From assembly GCA_937915965.1 (NCBI GenBank), contig CALGHC010000929.1, positions 1 to 18,636 of the forward strand: a DNA stretch of 18,636 nt. Reading direction: 5' to 3'. Positions within the stretch are counted from its first letter, which is position 1; the number at the start of each line of letters is the position of its first letter. Source of the DNA: an uncultured Myxococcales bacterium (GTDB lineage: Bacteria > Myxococcota_A > UBA9042). The notes under the pieces were generated by a model. That model ran no database searches. It had not been told where the DNA came from and saw nothing but the letters and a program-made list of their open reading frames with translations. The translations under genes and the position numbers were made by a program. Shown piece after piece: positions 1 through 8,122 of this stretch.

Positions 1-2325
1 AGCGTGTCCGACTGCAACGACAAGAACGACTGCACCCTCGACAGTTGCGTCAAGGCAGCCGGCGCCGAACAGGGAACCTGCAAGAACATCCCCGACGGCG
101 AGAACGCCCAGTGCTGCCAGCCCAAGTCGATCCTGTCGGACAACTTCGAGAGCGGCTCGATCGCGACCTGGGAGCACAAGGCCAGCAACTCCAATGTCGT
201 CAAATGGCAGTCGAACTGCACCTCGGGATCCGAGGGCAAGTGCTCGATGTGCTTCTCGGACACGACGTTCAAGGCCTACGCTGATCCGGCCGTCAAGCCG
301 GGACCGTTCGGGCGAGTCTGCTCCAAGAAGTTCAAGCTTGAGCAGGGCACCCTCTACGACGTGCTCAACTTCAAGCTGTGGATGCAGACGGAGTGGAGCG
401 GCCAAGCGCCCGACTCGTACGTCAACCCGCCCTGTGTGCCAGGCGGCGACTGCCTCCCGGACAAGCTCGACGAGCTGAAGGTCGAGGTGCTGTCGGCCGG
501 TCAGTACAAGGAAGTCTGGTCGAGTGACAACGTCTACGGCACCACGGAAGGCAAGTGGAAGCCCATCGGCGTCAACCTCGACAAGTTCCAGGGCAAGGAG
601 ATCCAGGTCTGCTTCATCTTCAACACCGGCGACGCCACCGGCAACGCGCCGGGCAGCATCTGCGTCGACGATGTCAAGGCAGAGGTCGCATGCACCGAGA
701 TGGCCTGCTTTGATCCCAAGCTCGATTGCACCCCCGGCCCCTGCGACACCGCCAGCTGCCAACAGGGTGCTTGTGTCTACGAGAAGATCGCTTTGTGCTG
801 CGTTGCCGACGCCGACTGCGATGACAGTGACGCTTGCACCCTGGACTCCTGCCAGCAGGGCAGCTGCAGCAGCGAGCTGACCTCGCCAACCTGCTGCTCG
901 CCCAAGACGCCTGTGAAGGAAGGCTTCGAGGCCGAGGGCCAGCTGCCCAAGGCCTGGACCGTCGCGGCGCTGAAGGGCCAGCCGAAGTTCGGCTCCGGCG
1001 CGTTCTATTCGAAGGACTTCCTGTGGAACGCGTCGCCGCTGAAGTCGAAGAAGGGTTCGTATTCGCTCTACTTCGGCAAGAACGGGACCTACAACGCAGG
1101 TAGCGATGTACCTGCCTCCGACGTGACCTCGGCCGCGTTCGACGTGCCTGCCAACGGCAAGGCGACCGGGCTGAACTTCGACCTGTACTTGTCGACCGAG
1201 TGGAACGAAGCCACCGACTTCGAGGCGCCTGGTGTGTGCAAGCCGGCTACGGGCACCTGCACCGAAGGCAAGTGCAACGGTCAGGCCGCGCTGGCATGCA
1301 TCACGGATGACGACTGTGGCCTGTGCACGGTGAGCCCGCTGCCCTGCCAGACCAACGCCCACTGCACCAAGTTCGTCATCGACCTGCTGAGTGTCGGCGT
1401 CATCGACACCTCGATCGCTGATCTCGGCAAGGCCACCACCTGGCTGTGGGACTCGTATGCCATCGCTGGCACGACGAATGGCATGTGGCAGCCCGTGGTC
1501 GTCGATCTGGGCGGGTTCGTCGGCAAGAACGTCAAGCTGGTCTTCCGCTTTGATGCGGGCACCTCGCAGAAGAACAACTTTGAGGGAGTGTACGTCGACA
1601 ACGTTCAGCTCGACTCGATGTGCGAGATCCCCGAGTGCCTTGAGGACAGCATCTGTGTCGACAAGCTCGGCGGGGATTGCACCAAGGCCTGGTGCGGCAA
1701 GGACGCGCAGACCGGAGTCCTGCAGTGCATGAGCGCCCCCAAGCCGGGGCCGACCTGCTGCGTCTCGTCGATCGCGCTACCCATCGAGACCTTCGAGGGC
1801 GGTCTGGTCAAGTGGACCGCAATCCAAGACAACGCCGGTACGGTGAAGTGGCAGACGGTCGGTTCGAAGCACCTCAGCACGACGTCTTCGAACAAGAAGG
1901 AGGTCTACTTTGGCAACCCACTGGAGTGGAACTACGCCAACGGCAGCAACGCCGTGAAGGGCACGCTGAAGTCCAATCCCTTCGACCTGAATGCCGACCC
2001 GAAGCAAGGGGCGGTCTTCAGCTTCGACGCGTGGGTCGACATCGAGAAGAAGCTCGAGGTCTTCGAGGTGCTCGTCACCGACCAGACCGGCAAGTGCCTC
2101 AGCGACGTGACGACACCCTGCGAGCAGGTCTGGTTGCACACCGCGGACATGACCGATCCGCAGTACAAGAACAAGATCAGCGTCACGATCGACCTCGCCA
2201 AGTACAAGGGCCAGACCATCGCCCTGGCCATTCGCTTCAACAGCAATGACGGCGCGAAGAACGACCAGTTCGAGGGCATCTTCCTCGACAACTTGAAGAT
2301 CGAGCAGGTCTGCGTCGCGCCGTAG
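1..2325 (+). CDS. Secreted Cys-rich protein with three jelly-roll-like domains (5'-truncated)
   Basis: The reading frame is open to base 1 and begins inside a Cys-rich motif, so the N-terminus and any signal peptide lie outside the window. About 774 residues are present. Three beta-sandwich units start at FES (near base 142), FEA (near 922) and FEG (near 1789). Units two and three end with FEGVYVDNV and FEGIFLDNL, and unit one with the related SICVDDV. Such endings resemble MAM or other carbohydrate-binding-like jelly-roll domains. The units are separated by Cys-rich linkers with motifs such as NDCTLDSC and DACTLDSC, rich in CC pairs. The pattern fits a disulfide-bonded cell-surface or exported protein of the Myxococcota type. 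Ligand and function are unknown. The stop is TAG at 2323-2325, followed by a GC-rich palindrome. The secreted, multidomain nature is well supported; the exact family is not. Confidence 0.8.
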   Translation, partial: SVSDCNDKNDCTLDSCVKAAGAEQGTCKNIPDGENAQCCQPKSILSDNFESGSIATWEHKASNSNVVKWQSNCTSGSEGKCSMCFSDTTFKAYADPAVKPGPFGRVCSKKFKLEQGTLYDVLNFKLWMQTEWSGQAPDSYVNPPCVPGGDCLPDKLDELKVEVLSAGQYKEVWSSDNVYGTTEGKWKPIGVNLDKFQGKEIQVCFIFNTGDATGNAPGSICVDDVKAEVACTEMACFDPKLDCTPGPCDTASCQQGACVYEKIALCCVADADCDDSDACTLDSCQQGSCSSELTSPTCCSPKTPVKEGFEAEGQLPKAWTVAALKGQPKFGSGAFYSKDFLWNASPLKSKKGSYSLYFGKNGTYNAGSDVPASDVTSAAFDVPANGKATGLNFDLYLSTEWNEATDFEAPGVCKPATGTCTEGKCNGQAALACITDDDCGLCTVSPLPCQTNAHCTKFVIDLLSVGVIDTSIADLGKATTWLWDSYAIAGTTNGMWQPVVVDLGGFVGKNVKLVFRFDAGTSQKNNFEGVYVDNVQLDSMCEIPECLEDSICVDKLGGDCTKAWCGKDAQTGVLQCMSAPKPGPTCCVSSIALPIETFEGGLVKWTAIQDNAGTVKWQTVGSKHLSTTSSNKKEVYFGNPLEWNYANGSNAVKGTLKSNPFDLNADPKQGAVFSFDAWVDIEKKLEVFEVLVTDQTGKCLSDVTTPCEQVWLHTADMTDPQYKNKISVTIDLAKYKGQTIALAIRFNSNDGAKNDQFEGIFLDNLKIEQVCVAP

Positions 2326-2330
2326 CTTGC

Positions 2331-2344
2331 CGCGGCCGGCCGCG
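2331..2344. repeat. Perfect 14-bp GC palindrome after the first gene
   Basis: CGCGGCCGGCCGCG lies 5 bases after the stop codon of the Cys-rich gene and is a perfect palindrome. It could be the core of a terminator stem but has no loop and no T-run. A second perfect palindrome, GCCACGTGGC, lies at 2364-2373 in the same 123-bp gap. Either could equally be a protein-binding dyad or a chance result of high GC. Confidence 0.3.
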
Positions 2345-2448
2345 CTGCCCGCGTTCCCGCGTCGCCACGTGGCCGCATCAACGCGTCCTTGCGCCGCCGG
2401 GCACGCCCGTCGTAGCCGGGTGTTGATCGTCGCACTGCGGAGAAGTCC

Positions 2449-3411
2449 ATGCCGTCGCTTCGTGACCGCAGCTTTGATGCGACCGCCTGGAAGCGGTTGG
2501 CGTTCGCCGCGGTCGTCCTTGTCACAATCGGGCTGATAATCTGGGCCTCGACGGTGCTCCACCACCACTACGTCGAGGTCCCTCGCCTGCTCTCGCAGCG
2601 ATTCTCCGAGCCGCTTGGCCGCCCCGGGATGATCACAACGCAGATCGCGCGCATCAGCGAGAGCGCGATCCCAGTGCTGATCGACGATTTGGCCACGGGC
2701 ACGACCGCCCAGCGAGCCAAGGCAGTTGAGCTGCTGTCGACTATCGATGACCCCCGGATTCTTCCCGCTATCGGTTCGGCGATGGGCGACCGCGACGTCA
2801 GCGTCCGGCTCGCCGCCGCCGCCGGGCTGGGGCGCATCGGTAAGACGACTGCCGCTGCCTATTTGTGGCCACATATCGACGCGGCGGATGATCTGCTGCG
2901 TCAGCGCGTGGCGATCGGCCTGGGTCTGGTCGGCGGTACTGAAGACGTCGAGAAGCTGATCGCGGGGCTGAAAGATCGGCACGGGCTCGACCGCTACCTG
3001 TGCGCGTGGGCAGCCGGCCACGCGATTCGGCGGCTGGCGATCAAAGAGAAGTACAAAGGCGTCCCAGCGGCGCGTCCGGCTCAGACCGACGAAGAGCTTG
3101 AGTCCCAGGAGAAGGAGCTCTACGCGATTCACGCCAGCCTCGACCGGCTCGAAGACGTCAGGCGCAACGCGCAACGTTTGTCGGAGCTGACCTCAGTCGC
3201 CTACTCGACTTGGGACTATGGCCACCAGATGGCGTTCCAAGTGTTGGCCGTGCGCGGCCCCCGCGCGTTCCGTGCACCCCAGCCGATCGAGGTCGTGCCT
3301 CGCCCTGCTGCCCGCAATCCGACTGGCTGGCGCGGCGGACCGAATGGGCCGGCCGCGCTGCCGACCTCGCGACCTCGCGTCGGCCCGGGCGATCCGCCGG
3401 CCGAGCCGTAG
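2449..3411 (+). CDS. Membrane-anchored HEAT-repeat protein
   Basis: This 320-residue protein has a basic start, then one transmembrane segment at about residues 16-38 (AFAAVVLVTIGLIIWA), placing the rest on one side of the membrane. Residues about 65-200 contain helical repeats of HEAT/PBS-lyase style, for example AVELLSTIDDPRILPAIGSA followed by RLAAAAGLGRIG and RVAIGLGLVGG. Residues about 210-245 are charged and probably helical or coiled-coil. The last 50 or so are Pro/Arg/Gly-rich and look disordered. HEAT repeats usually serve as protein-binding scaffolds; no catalytic residues are visible. The ATG start is supported by GGAGA at 2439-2443. It sits 169 bp upstream of the response regulator, so a functional link to the two-component pair is possible but not shown. 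The specific role is unknown. Confidence 0.8.
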   Translation: MPSLRDRSFDATAWKRLAFAAVVLVTIGLIIWASTVLHHHYVEVPRLLSQRFSEPLGRPGMITTQIARISESAIPVLIDDLATGTTAQRAKAVELLSTIDDPRILPAIGSAMGDRDVSVRLAAAAGLGRIGKTTAAAYLWPHIDAADDLLRQRVAIGLGLVGGTEDVEKLIAGLKDRHGLDRYLCAWAAGHAIRRLAIKEKYKGVPAARPAQTDEELESQEKELYAIHASLDRLEDVRRNAQRLSELTSVAYSTWDYGHQMAFQVLAVRGPRAFRAPQPIEVVPRPAARNPTGWRGGPNGPAALPTSRPRVGPGDPPAEP

Positions 3412-3568
3412 CGTCGCTGCACCGCAAAGAGCGCGCAGCGGCCTGCAACCGCCTTCGACGGCAGTCGTGAAAGTGTGTAGGTAGGGGGTGGCCATTGGGG
3501 CCCTGCGCGTCGGATCCTTGGGGAGCCTGCGTGAGCCCGGCCGGCTCGGCGGGGCGTGTCTCGCGGAC

Positions 3569-3574
3569 AGGAGA
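3569..3574 (+). promoter_or_regulatory. Shine-Dalgarno that fixes the response-regulator start
   Basis: AGGAGA lies 6 bases before ATG 3581. The frame is open upstream to GTG 3488, but conserved receiver-domain sequence begins directly at 3581, so this site decides the start. Confidence 0.7.
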
Positions 3575-3580
3575 GTGATC

Positions 3581-4342
3581 ATGGCCCGGCTGCTTCTCAT
3601 CGACGACGACGTCCGCCTTGGTCAACTCATTGAGCGCTTGCTCAAGCCCGAGAGCTTTCAAGTCGAGCTGGTTACCGACGGTGTGCAGGGCGCGTCGCGT
3701 GCGACCGAGGAGGTCTGGGATATCGTCGTCCTCGACGTCATGCTGCCCGGCATGGATGGCTTCGAGGTTCTGCGCAAGATCCGCGACGTCAGCCGCGTGC
3801 CGGTGATCATGCTGACTGCCAAGGGCGCCGAGGAGGACCGCATCGTTGGCCTCGAACTCGGCGCGGACGACTACCTGCCCAAGCCGTTCAATCCGCGCGA
3901 GCTGGTGGCCCGCATCAAGGCCGTGATGCGACGCACCGAGGCGTTGCCCGCGAGCAGCCGGCCGTCGACGCTCGGAGTGGGCGATATCCTCCTGGACCCG
4001 GCGCGCCGCGAGGTCCACATCGCCGGCGAGTCGGTCAATCTGACGACCACCGAGTTTGATCTGCTGCGCTGTTTCATGCGCTACCCCGGCCAGGTCCTCT
4101 CCCGGGATGCGCTGATGGACATGCTGCGCGGCGTCGGCTACGCCGCCTACGACCGTTCGATCGACGTGCACGTCAAGAATCTGCGCGCCAAGGTCGAGGA
4201 CAACCCGCGCAACCCCAAAAGAATCAAGACAGTTTGGGGTACCGGCTACATGCTCGCCGCCGACGGTGGTGGCGATGGCTCCGGCGGCGATGATTCGGCA
4301 AACGAAGCTGAAGACCCCGGCGAAGACACCGCGGCCGAGTAG
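3581..4342 (+). CDS. OmpR-family response regulator (CpxR-like)
   Basis: This 253-residue transcription factor has an N-terminal receiver domain: acidic pocket Asp8-Asp10, phospho-acceptor Asp52 in VVLDVMLPGMDG, Thr79 and Lys101 in YLPKPF. A winged-helix DNA-binding domain follows at about residues 125-227 (TTTEFDLLRCFM, RSIDVHVKNLRAKVE, IKTVWGTGYML). The sequence between Asp52 and Lys101 is closest in style to CpxR or RstA regulators. The kinase that presumably phosphorylates it starts 48 bp downstream, so the two are likely co-transcribed. An odd feature is a tail of about 26 residues (228-253) made almost wholly of Gly, Asp, Glu, Ser and Ala, beyond the usual end of the domain. The target genes cannot be read from the sequence. 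An upstream in-frame GTG at 3488 was not chosen because it adds a non-conserved leader. Confidence 0.92.
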   Translation: MARLLLIDDDVRLGQLIERLLKPESFQVELVTDGVQGASRATEEVWDIVVLDVMLPGMDGFEVLRKIRDVSRVPVIMLTAKGAEEDRIVGLELGADDYLPKPFNPRELVARIKAVMRRTEALPASSRPSTLGVGDILLDPARREVHIAGESVNLTTTEFDLLRCFMRYPGQVLSRDALMDMLRGVGYAAYDRSIDVHVKNLRAKVEDNPRNPKRIKTVWGTGYMLAADGGGDGSGGDDSANEAEDPGEDTAAE

Positions 4343-4390
4343 CCCGCCAGCCGACCCCGCTCGCGGGCGCGCCGGTCATCAGGAGACAGC

Positions 4391-5539
4391 GTGGGAAGCG
4401 GTCTTTTGCAGCGGCGCACACACCCGATATCCTTAATGATTAGCCTTGTTGGCCTGGTCGCGGTCGCCGCCGCCGCGGTGCTGTTCGTCCGCTTCTATGC
4501 GGTCGGCGCCTGGACGCCCGTCGCCTGGACGATCATCGCCTTGGCGGCCATCAGCGGAGCTGCCCTCGCCGCCAACTACACCCTCGCCGCGCTCAGCGCC
4601 CAGCGTCTCACCGACCGCGTCGCCCAGATGCGTGACGCGGCGCGCGAGATGGGCATGGGTGACCTCGATGCGCTGGTCCCCGAGGGAGCCGATGATGATC
4701 TGGGCACCCTTGCTCGGGCGTTGAACGCGATGGCGATGCGCCTGAAGCGCATGTTCGAGGCCCAGCGGGACCTGCTCTCCGGAGTCTCCCACGAGCTGCG
4801 CTCGCCGCTGACTCGGATCGGCGTTTTGCTTGAGCTCCTTCGGCTCGAAATGCGTGCCGCCGACGGCGACGCGGCAGCGCTGGTCAGTGAGATCGGCGAT
4901 GAGCTCGCCTTGCTTGAGGAGCACATCTCGCGCTTGCTTGAGGCGCAACGCGTATCGACCAAGCGCGTGGTGATTGAACGCAAGCGCCTTGAGCTTGACC
5001 CGCTGATCGAGCGGGTCGTTCGTCGCGATCGACATCGGCTACAGCAGGCGGGCTTCGAGGTGCACCTCCAGCTGGGTCTGGCCGGCGCGGCCGTCCTGGG
5101 TGACGAGAACGCCCTCGATCGCGTGTTCTCGACCCTCATCGAGAACATCATCCGCCACGCAGCGACGCCCCCTGCCGGCTGGGATGGGGGTCCCGAGCTT
5201 CGCGTCGAGACGACCAAGGACGAGCTCGGCGCGACGATCCGAGTCATGGACCGCGGAGGCGGGCTGACCATGGCCGAGTGCGCACAGGTCTTCGAACCAT
5301 TCTTCCGCATCGACAAGAGCCGCGACGCAAAGACTGGCGGTACTGGCCTTGGCATGTATCTCGTCCGGCAGATCAGCGAGGCGCATCGGGGCCGGGCGCG
5401 GGCCGTGCCCCGCCCCGGTGGTGGCCTCGTGGTCGAAGTCCGGTTGCCGCTGCACGGCCAGTTGGTCCTCAAGGAGACGATCCGCATGGAGCGGCTTGGC
5501 GGCGGGCTGGACCCCGGCGTGCCGCTCGACGAGGCCTAG
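4391..5539 (+). CDS. Sensor histidine kinase (CpxA-like), partner of the regulator
   Basis: This 382-residue membrane kinase autophosphorylates on His134 (SGVSHELRSPLTRI) and should pass phosphate to Asp52 of the upstream regulator. Two transmembrane segments (about 14-36 and 43-66) are separated by only some six residues, so there is practically no periplasmic sensor domain. A HAMP linker follows (about 67-120). The ATPase domain shows the N box around Glu251-Asn252 (STLIENIIRHA), the G1 box DRGGG at 287-291, the F box FEPFFR at 301-306 and the G2 box GGTGLG at 316-321. About 28 residues extend past the normal end of the ATPase domain. The start is GTG 4391, preceded by AGGAGA at 4381-4386. 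All key catalytic residues are present. The signal is unknown; the topology favours membrane-internal, cytoplasmic or partner-protein sensing. Confidence 0.92.
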   Translation: MGSGLLQRRTHPISLMISLVGLVAVAAAAVLFVRFYAVGAWTPVAWTIIALAAISGAALAANYTLAALSAQRLTDRVAQMRDAAREMGMGDLDALVPEGADDDLGTLARALNAMAMRLKRMFEAQRDLLSGVSHELRSPLTRIGVLLELLRLEMRAADGDAAALVSEIGDELALLEEHISRLLEAQRVSTKRVVIERKRLELDPLIERVVRRDRHRLQQAGFEVHLQLGLAGAAVLGDENALDRVFSTLIENIIRHAATPPAGWDGGPELRVETTKDELGATIRVMDRGGGLTMAECAQVFEPFFRIDKSRDAKTGGTGLGMYLVRQISEAHRGRARAVPRPGGGLVVEVRLPLHGQLVLKETIRMERLGGGLDPGVPLDEA

Positions 5540-5583
5540 CCGTCGGGGCCCGAGGACCGGCCACCCGCTTGTCAGCGTGCCGT

Positions 5584-5604
5584 CGCCGCCCCACACTGGC
5601 GGCG
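5584..5604. repeat. Hairpin CGCCGCC/GGCGGCG between kinase and porin genes
   Basis: A 7-bp perfect inverted repeat (5584-5590 and 5598-5604) with a 7-base loop lies 45 bp after the kinase stop. There is no T-run, so an intrinsic terminator of the classic kind is not supported. It may still end or attenuate kinase transcription. Its right arm includes the first base of a possible GTG start at 5604, which weakens that start choice. Confidence 0.35.
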
Positions 5605-5627
5605 TGAACCGCGCCACTCCAATCACA

Positions 5628-7034
5628 GTGTCTCTCCATCGCAGCGTCCCTCCATGGCCACAGCGCTCGGCGACGCGAGGACTACTCGCGAGCCGTCGCC
5701 TTCGTCGCTTTCGTCGCTTTCGTCGCCTTCTGGTTGCTGTGGCGTCGATGTGCGCGGCCTCCGTCGCCGCCAGCGCGAGCGCCAGCTCCTTGGAGTTGTT
5801 CGGTTTCGGCGCCCGGGGCATGGCGCTGGCCGGCACAAGCGAGGCGGTCGCTCGCGACTATTTCGCCACCTACGTCAATCCTGGCAACCTGACCGCCGGC
5901 TCTGGCGTCCACGCGGGTCTGGGGATCGACGTGTTGAGGTCCAGTTTCGCGATCGATCGCGTCGCGGGCCAGACCCGCTGGCCGTCCAGCCTGCCACCCG
6001 ACAGCCTGCTCGCCCATGTGGGCGTCTCGTCGCCGATCGGTGGCTGGTTCGCGAACCGCTTGGCCGTCGGCGTAGTCGCCCACATCCCGGTCACCGGGCC
6101 TGCGCGCATCGACGCGCACGACCACCGCACCCCGCAGCTGGTCCTGTACGACACACTTCCAGACCGCCTCGTGGTTGCGTTTGGCGCTGGCGTGCGCGTC
6201 ACATCGTGGTTGTCGGTTGGCGCCTCCGGTCAGCTGCTCGCCACGCTCGCGGGTAGCGGCGACTTCAGCCTTGGCCTGCTCGACCGACGCTTTACCGAGC
6301 GCCACGTCGACATCGATCTGCTCTCTGAGGTCTTCCCCATCCTCGGCGTGGCCCTGCATCCGGGCGATCGGCTGCGGATCGGCCTGGTGTGGCGCGCCGA
6401 GGCGATGGTGCGTTATGGCCTGCCGATTCACGTCGACATCGAGGAGGTCGGTCCGGTCGACTTCGAGGTCCGCGGACTTGGTATGTACACTCCCGACATC
6501 TGGGCGCTCGCTGGCGCCTGGCGGTTTGACGGCGGCGTGATCGCCACGGTTGGGCTGGCGTGGCAGCGCTGGTCGATGGCGCCGATGTTGGCGCCAGACG
6601 TCTCTTTCTCCTTGAGCGACACCGCTCTGCGCGAAGAGGGGGCCGACGCCGCGCCCTTGCTCGAAGCCGCCTCGATTCCGGTGCCGATTGGTGGCCGCGA
6701 CATCGTCATCCCGCGGATGGGAATCGAGTGGCATGCGGGTGACTGGTGGACGCTGCGCGCCGGTGCCGCGTGGCGGCCGACGCCCTTGCCGCGGGCAGAT
6801 GGCGTCGCCAACTACCTCGACGCGCCGGCGCTCACCTTGGCGTCAGGGGTCTCGTTCATCTTTAGTGACCCGCTGGGCGTCGCCCGTCGCCCTCTTCAGG
6901 TCGATCTGGGTGCGGGCTGGACGCGGCTTTCCCGGCGAACCGTCGTCAAACTCGACCCGGACGACCCGGTGGTCGCGACCTCCGTCCACGGTGGCGCGCT
7001 GCACTTCGCCTTGACCATCCACCACGACTTCTAG
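5628..7034 (+). CDS. OmpP1/FadL-like outer-membrane protein
   Basis: This predicted beta-barrel protein has about 468 residues. A long Arg-rich n-region and hydrophobic core (about residues 20-52, ending ASASA) form a signal peptide. The mature N-terminus SSLELFGFGARGMALAGTSEA with YVNPGNLTAG a little later matches the start typical of the FadL/toluene-transporter family, where an N-terminal plug precedes the barrel. The remainder alternates hydrophobic and polar residues as expected for beta strands and ends in a C-terminal aromatic (HHDF), a usual barrel-assembly signal. Family members carry long-chain fatty acids or other hydrophobic compounds across the outer membrane; the substrate here is unknown. 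The start is uncertain: GTG 5628 is chosen, but GTG 5604 and GTG 5577 are in frame and none has a clear Shine-Dalgarno. The next gene begins 14 bases after the stop. Confidence 0.8.
   Translation: MSLHRSVPPWPQRSATRGLLASRRLRRFRRFRRLLVAVASMCAASVAASASASSLELFGFGARGMALAGTSEAVARDYFATYVNPGNLTAGSGVHAGLGIDVLRSSFAIDRVAGQTRWPSSLPPDSLLAHVGVSSPIGGWFANRLAVGVVAHIPVTGPARIDAHDHRTPQLVLYDTLPDRLVVAFGAGVRVTSWLSVGASGQLLATLAGSGDFSLGLLDRRFTERHVDIDLLSEVFPILGVALHPGDRLRIGLVWRAEAMVRYGLPIHVDIEEVGPVDFEVRGLGMYTPDIWALAGAWRFDGGVIATVGLAWQRWSMAPMLAPDVSFSLSDTALREEGADAAPLLEAASIPVPIGGRDIVIPRMGIEWHAGDWWTLRAGAAWRPTPLPRADGVANYLDAPALTLASGVSFIFSDPLGVARRPLQVDLGAGWTRLSRRTVVKLDPDDPVVATSVHGGALHFALTIHHDF
5694..5729 (+). repeat. Four tandem copies of a 9-bp unit within a signal peptide
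   Basis: The unit cgtcgcYtt is repeated four times without interruption (5694, 5703, 5712, 5721). It encodes the RRLRRFRRFRRL stretch in the positively charged n-region of the outer-membrane protein's signal peptide. Copy-number change would keep the frame and alter only the charge and length of the n-region. Confidence 0.75.
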
Positions 7035-7038
7035 GAGG
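7033..7038 (+). promoter_or_regulatory. AGGAGG overlapping the porin stop codon
   Basis: AGGAGG overlaps the TAG stop of the outer-membrane gene and lies 10 bases before GTG 7049. It suggests translational coupling to the next gene and is the main reason to prefer GTG 7049. A competing GGAGG at 7094-7098 precedes ATG 7112 by 13 bases. Confidence 0.5.
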
Positions 7039-7048
7039 CTGCGGCCGC

Positions 7049-8122
7049 GTGCGGATCCCCGCTCGTGGCTCGCCGCCCCTCACCGCCGTCGCCGGAGGAC
7101 CACCGCCGCCCATGAGCCGCCCCCTCTTCCGTCCTGACCGCGCGCAGATGACGCTGGCAGCGCTCGCCCTGGCAGCGCTGGTCGCGGCGGCGTGCGGGTT
7201 CGCGATACAGCGGTGGCGTCGCGATCTGGTGGTTCCCGGCGCCGACAGCCTCTCTGCGGCCGCCCGCGTACTTGAGAAGGACCTTCGCATCGGCGACGCG
7301 GTCTCGGTACTGCCCGCCTGGTCCGCGGCCCAGCGCTGGCGTTTTGAGCGAGCGGTGCGTGACCGCGGCCTCGACGCCGAGCGTGCCATCCTCCTGGGCG
7401 ACCCGGTAGAATCTTGGGATCTCGACGGTTTTCGCCGCCTGTGGTTGGTCACGACCCACGGCCACGCTGACAGGGCGCAGATCGCCGGACTGCCACCGCC
7501 GGCGCGCGAACAGGACCTTGGCGAGGGCACACAGCTGTTCCTCTTTGAAGTGCCCTCGTCACAGACGATCTACGACTTCCGTGAACGCCTGGCCGATGCC
7601 AGCGTGGAGCGCGTCGACGAGCGCGGCAAGGCGAGCCGCTGTCCGTGGCGGGACGGGCGGCACGACTGCAGCGGCCCCTGGTGGCGAGACGTGTTCGCCG
7701 CCATCCACGAGGTCGGCAACTCGCGGCGGCCCTGCATCTTCGTGCAGGCTTGGCCCGATGGGGGCGCCGTGCGGGTCGCGTGGCGCGATCTGCCTGGCGC
7801 TTCGCTCCTGACCGGCCGCTTTGGCCTGCGGTTGTGGGCCGTGCGCTACGATGAGGGCTCCGACGTTCGCTTTCGCGTCCGCATCGGCGGGCGACTCGCC
7901 CTGGAGTTGAAGGTCGAGCGCGGCGATTTTCGCTATCAGCCTTGGCAGGTCGCGCTCGAGAAGGGCGACGCCGGCAAACCGATCACCTTCGAGGTCGCCG
8001 CCGCGGACGTTCGCTGGCGGCAGGCGTGCTTCGATGCCCGCCTGACCGGCGCGAAGGCGGACGCCGAGGCTGCGGCCGGCGACACCGATCCGGCGGGCGT
8101 CGGCGCCGAGCAGGCACCTTGA
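7049..8122 (+). CDS. Single-pass membrane protein of unknown function
   Basis: This 357-residue protein is not assigned to a family. One transmembrane segment lies at about residues 34-53 (MTLAALALAALVAAACGFAI), followed by a soluble domain of about 300 residues. The stretch GDAVSVLPAW and, some 45 residues on, RRLWLVTTHGHAD loosely resembles the soluble C-terminal part of family-39-type membrane glycosyltransferases, but the multi-pass transferase portion is absent, so no enzyme activity is claimed. A central segment contains CPWRDGRHDC and GPWWRDVFAAI, and the last third alternates in beta-strand fashion. The final 25 residues are Ala/Gly/Asp-rich. The start is GTG 7049, with ATG 7112 as an alternative that gives 336 residues. 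Its TGA overlaps the TTG start of mutY, so the two are probably translated together. Whether it aids the upstream porin or the downstream repair enzyme cannot be told. Confidence 0.7.
   Translation: MRIPARGSPPLTAVAGGPPPPMSRPLFRPDRAQMTLAALALAALVAAACGFAIQRWRRDLVVPGADSLSAAARVLEKDLRIGDAVSVLPAWSAAQRWRFERAVRDRGLDAERAILLGDPVESWDLDGFRRLWLVTTHGHADRAQIAGLPPPAREQDLGEGTQLFLFEVPSSQTIYDFRERLADASVERVDERGKASRCPWRDGRHDCSGPWWRDVFAAIHEVGNSRRPCIFVQAWPDGGAVRVAWRDLPGASLLTGRFGLRLWAVRYDEGSDVRFRVRIGGRLALELKVERGDFRYQPWQVALEKGDAGKPITFEVAAADVRWRQACFDARLTGAKADAEAAAGDTDPAGVGAEQAP

Noticed and set aside
1777..3174. Long open frame of 465 codons on the minus strand
   Set aside because: It runs antisense across the Cys-rich gene, the gap and the HEAT gene, all of which have better protein-like composition and, for the HEAT gene, a Shine-Dalgarno. 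It is a high-GC shadow.
3533..3547. GAGCC/GGCTC dyad upstream of the response regulator as an autoregulatory operator
   Set aside because: The 5-bp arms are short and GC-rich; OmpR-type sites are usually direct repeats, and none was clear here.
3488..3580. Upstream GTG start extending the response regulator by 31 residues
   Set aside because: The extension is not receiver-like, while ATG 3581 has a good Shine-Dalgarno and begins directly with the conserved first strand.
3158..4171. Minus-strand open frame of 337 codons
   Set aside because: It is antisense to the response regulator, whose domains are fully conserved; its translation has no recognisable motif.
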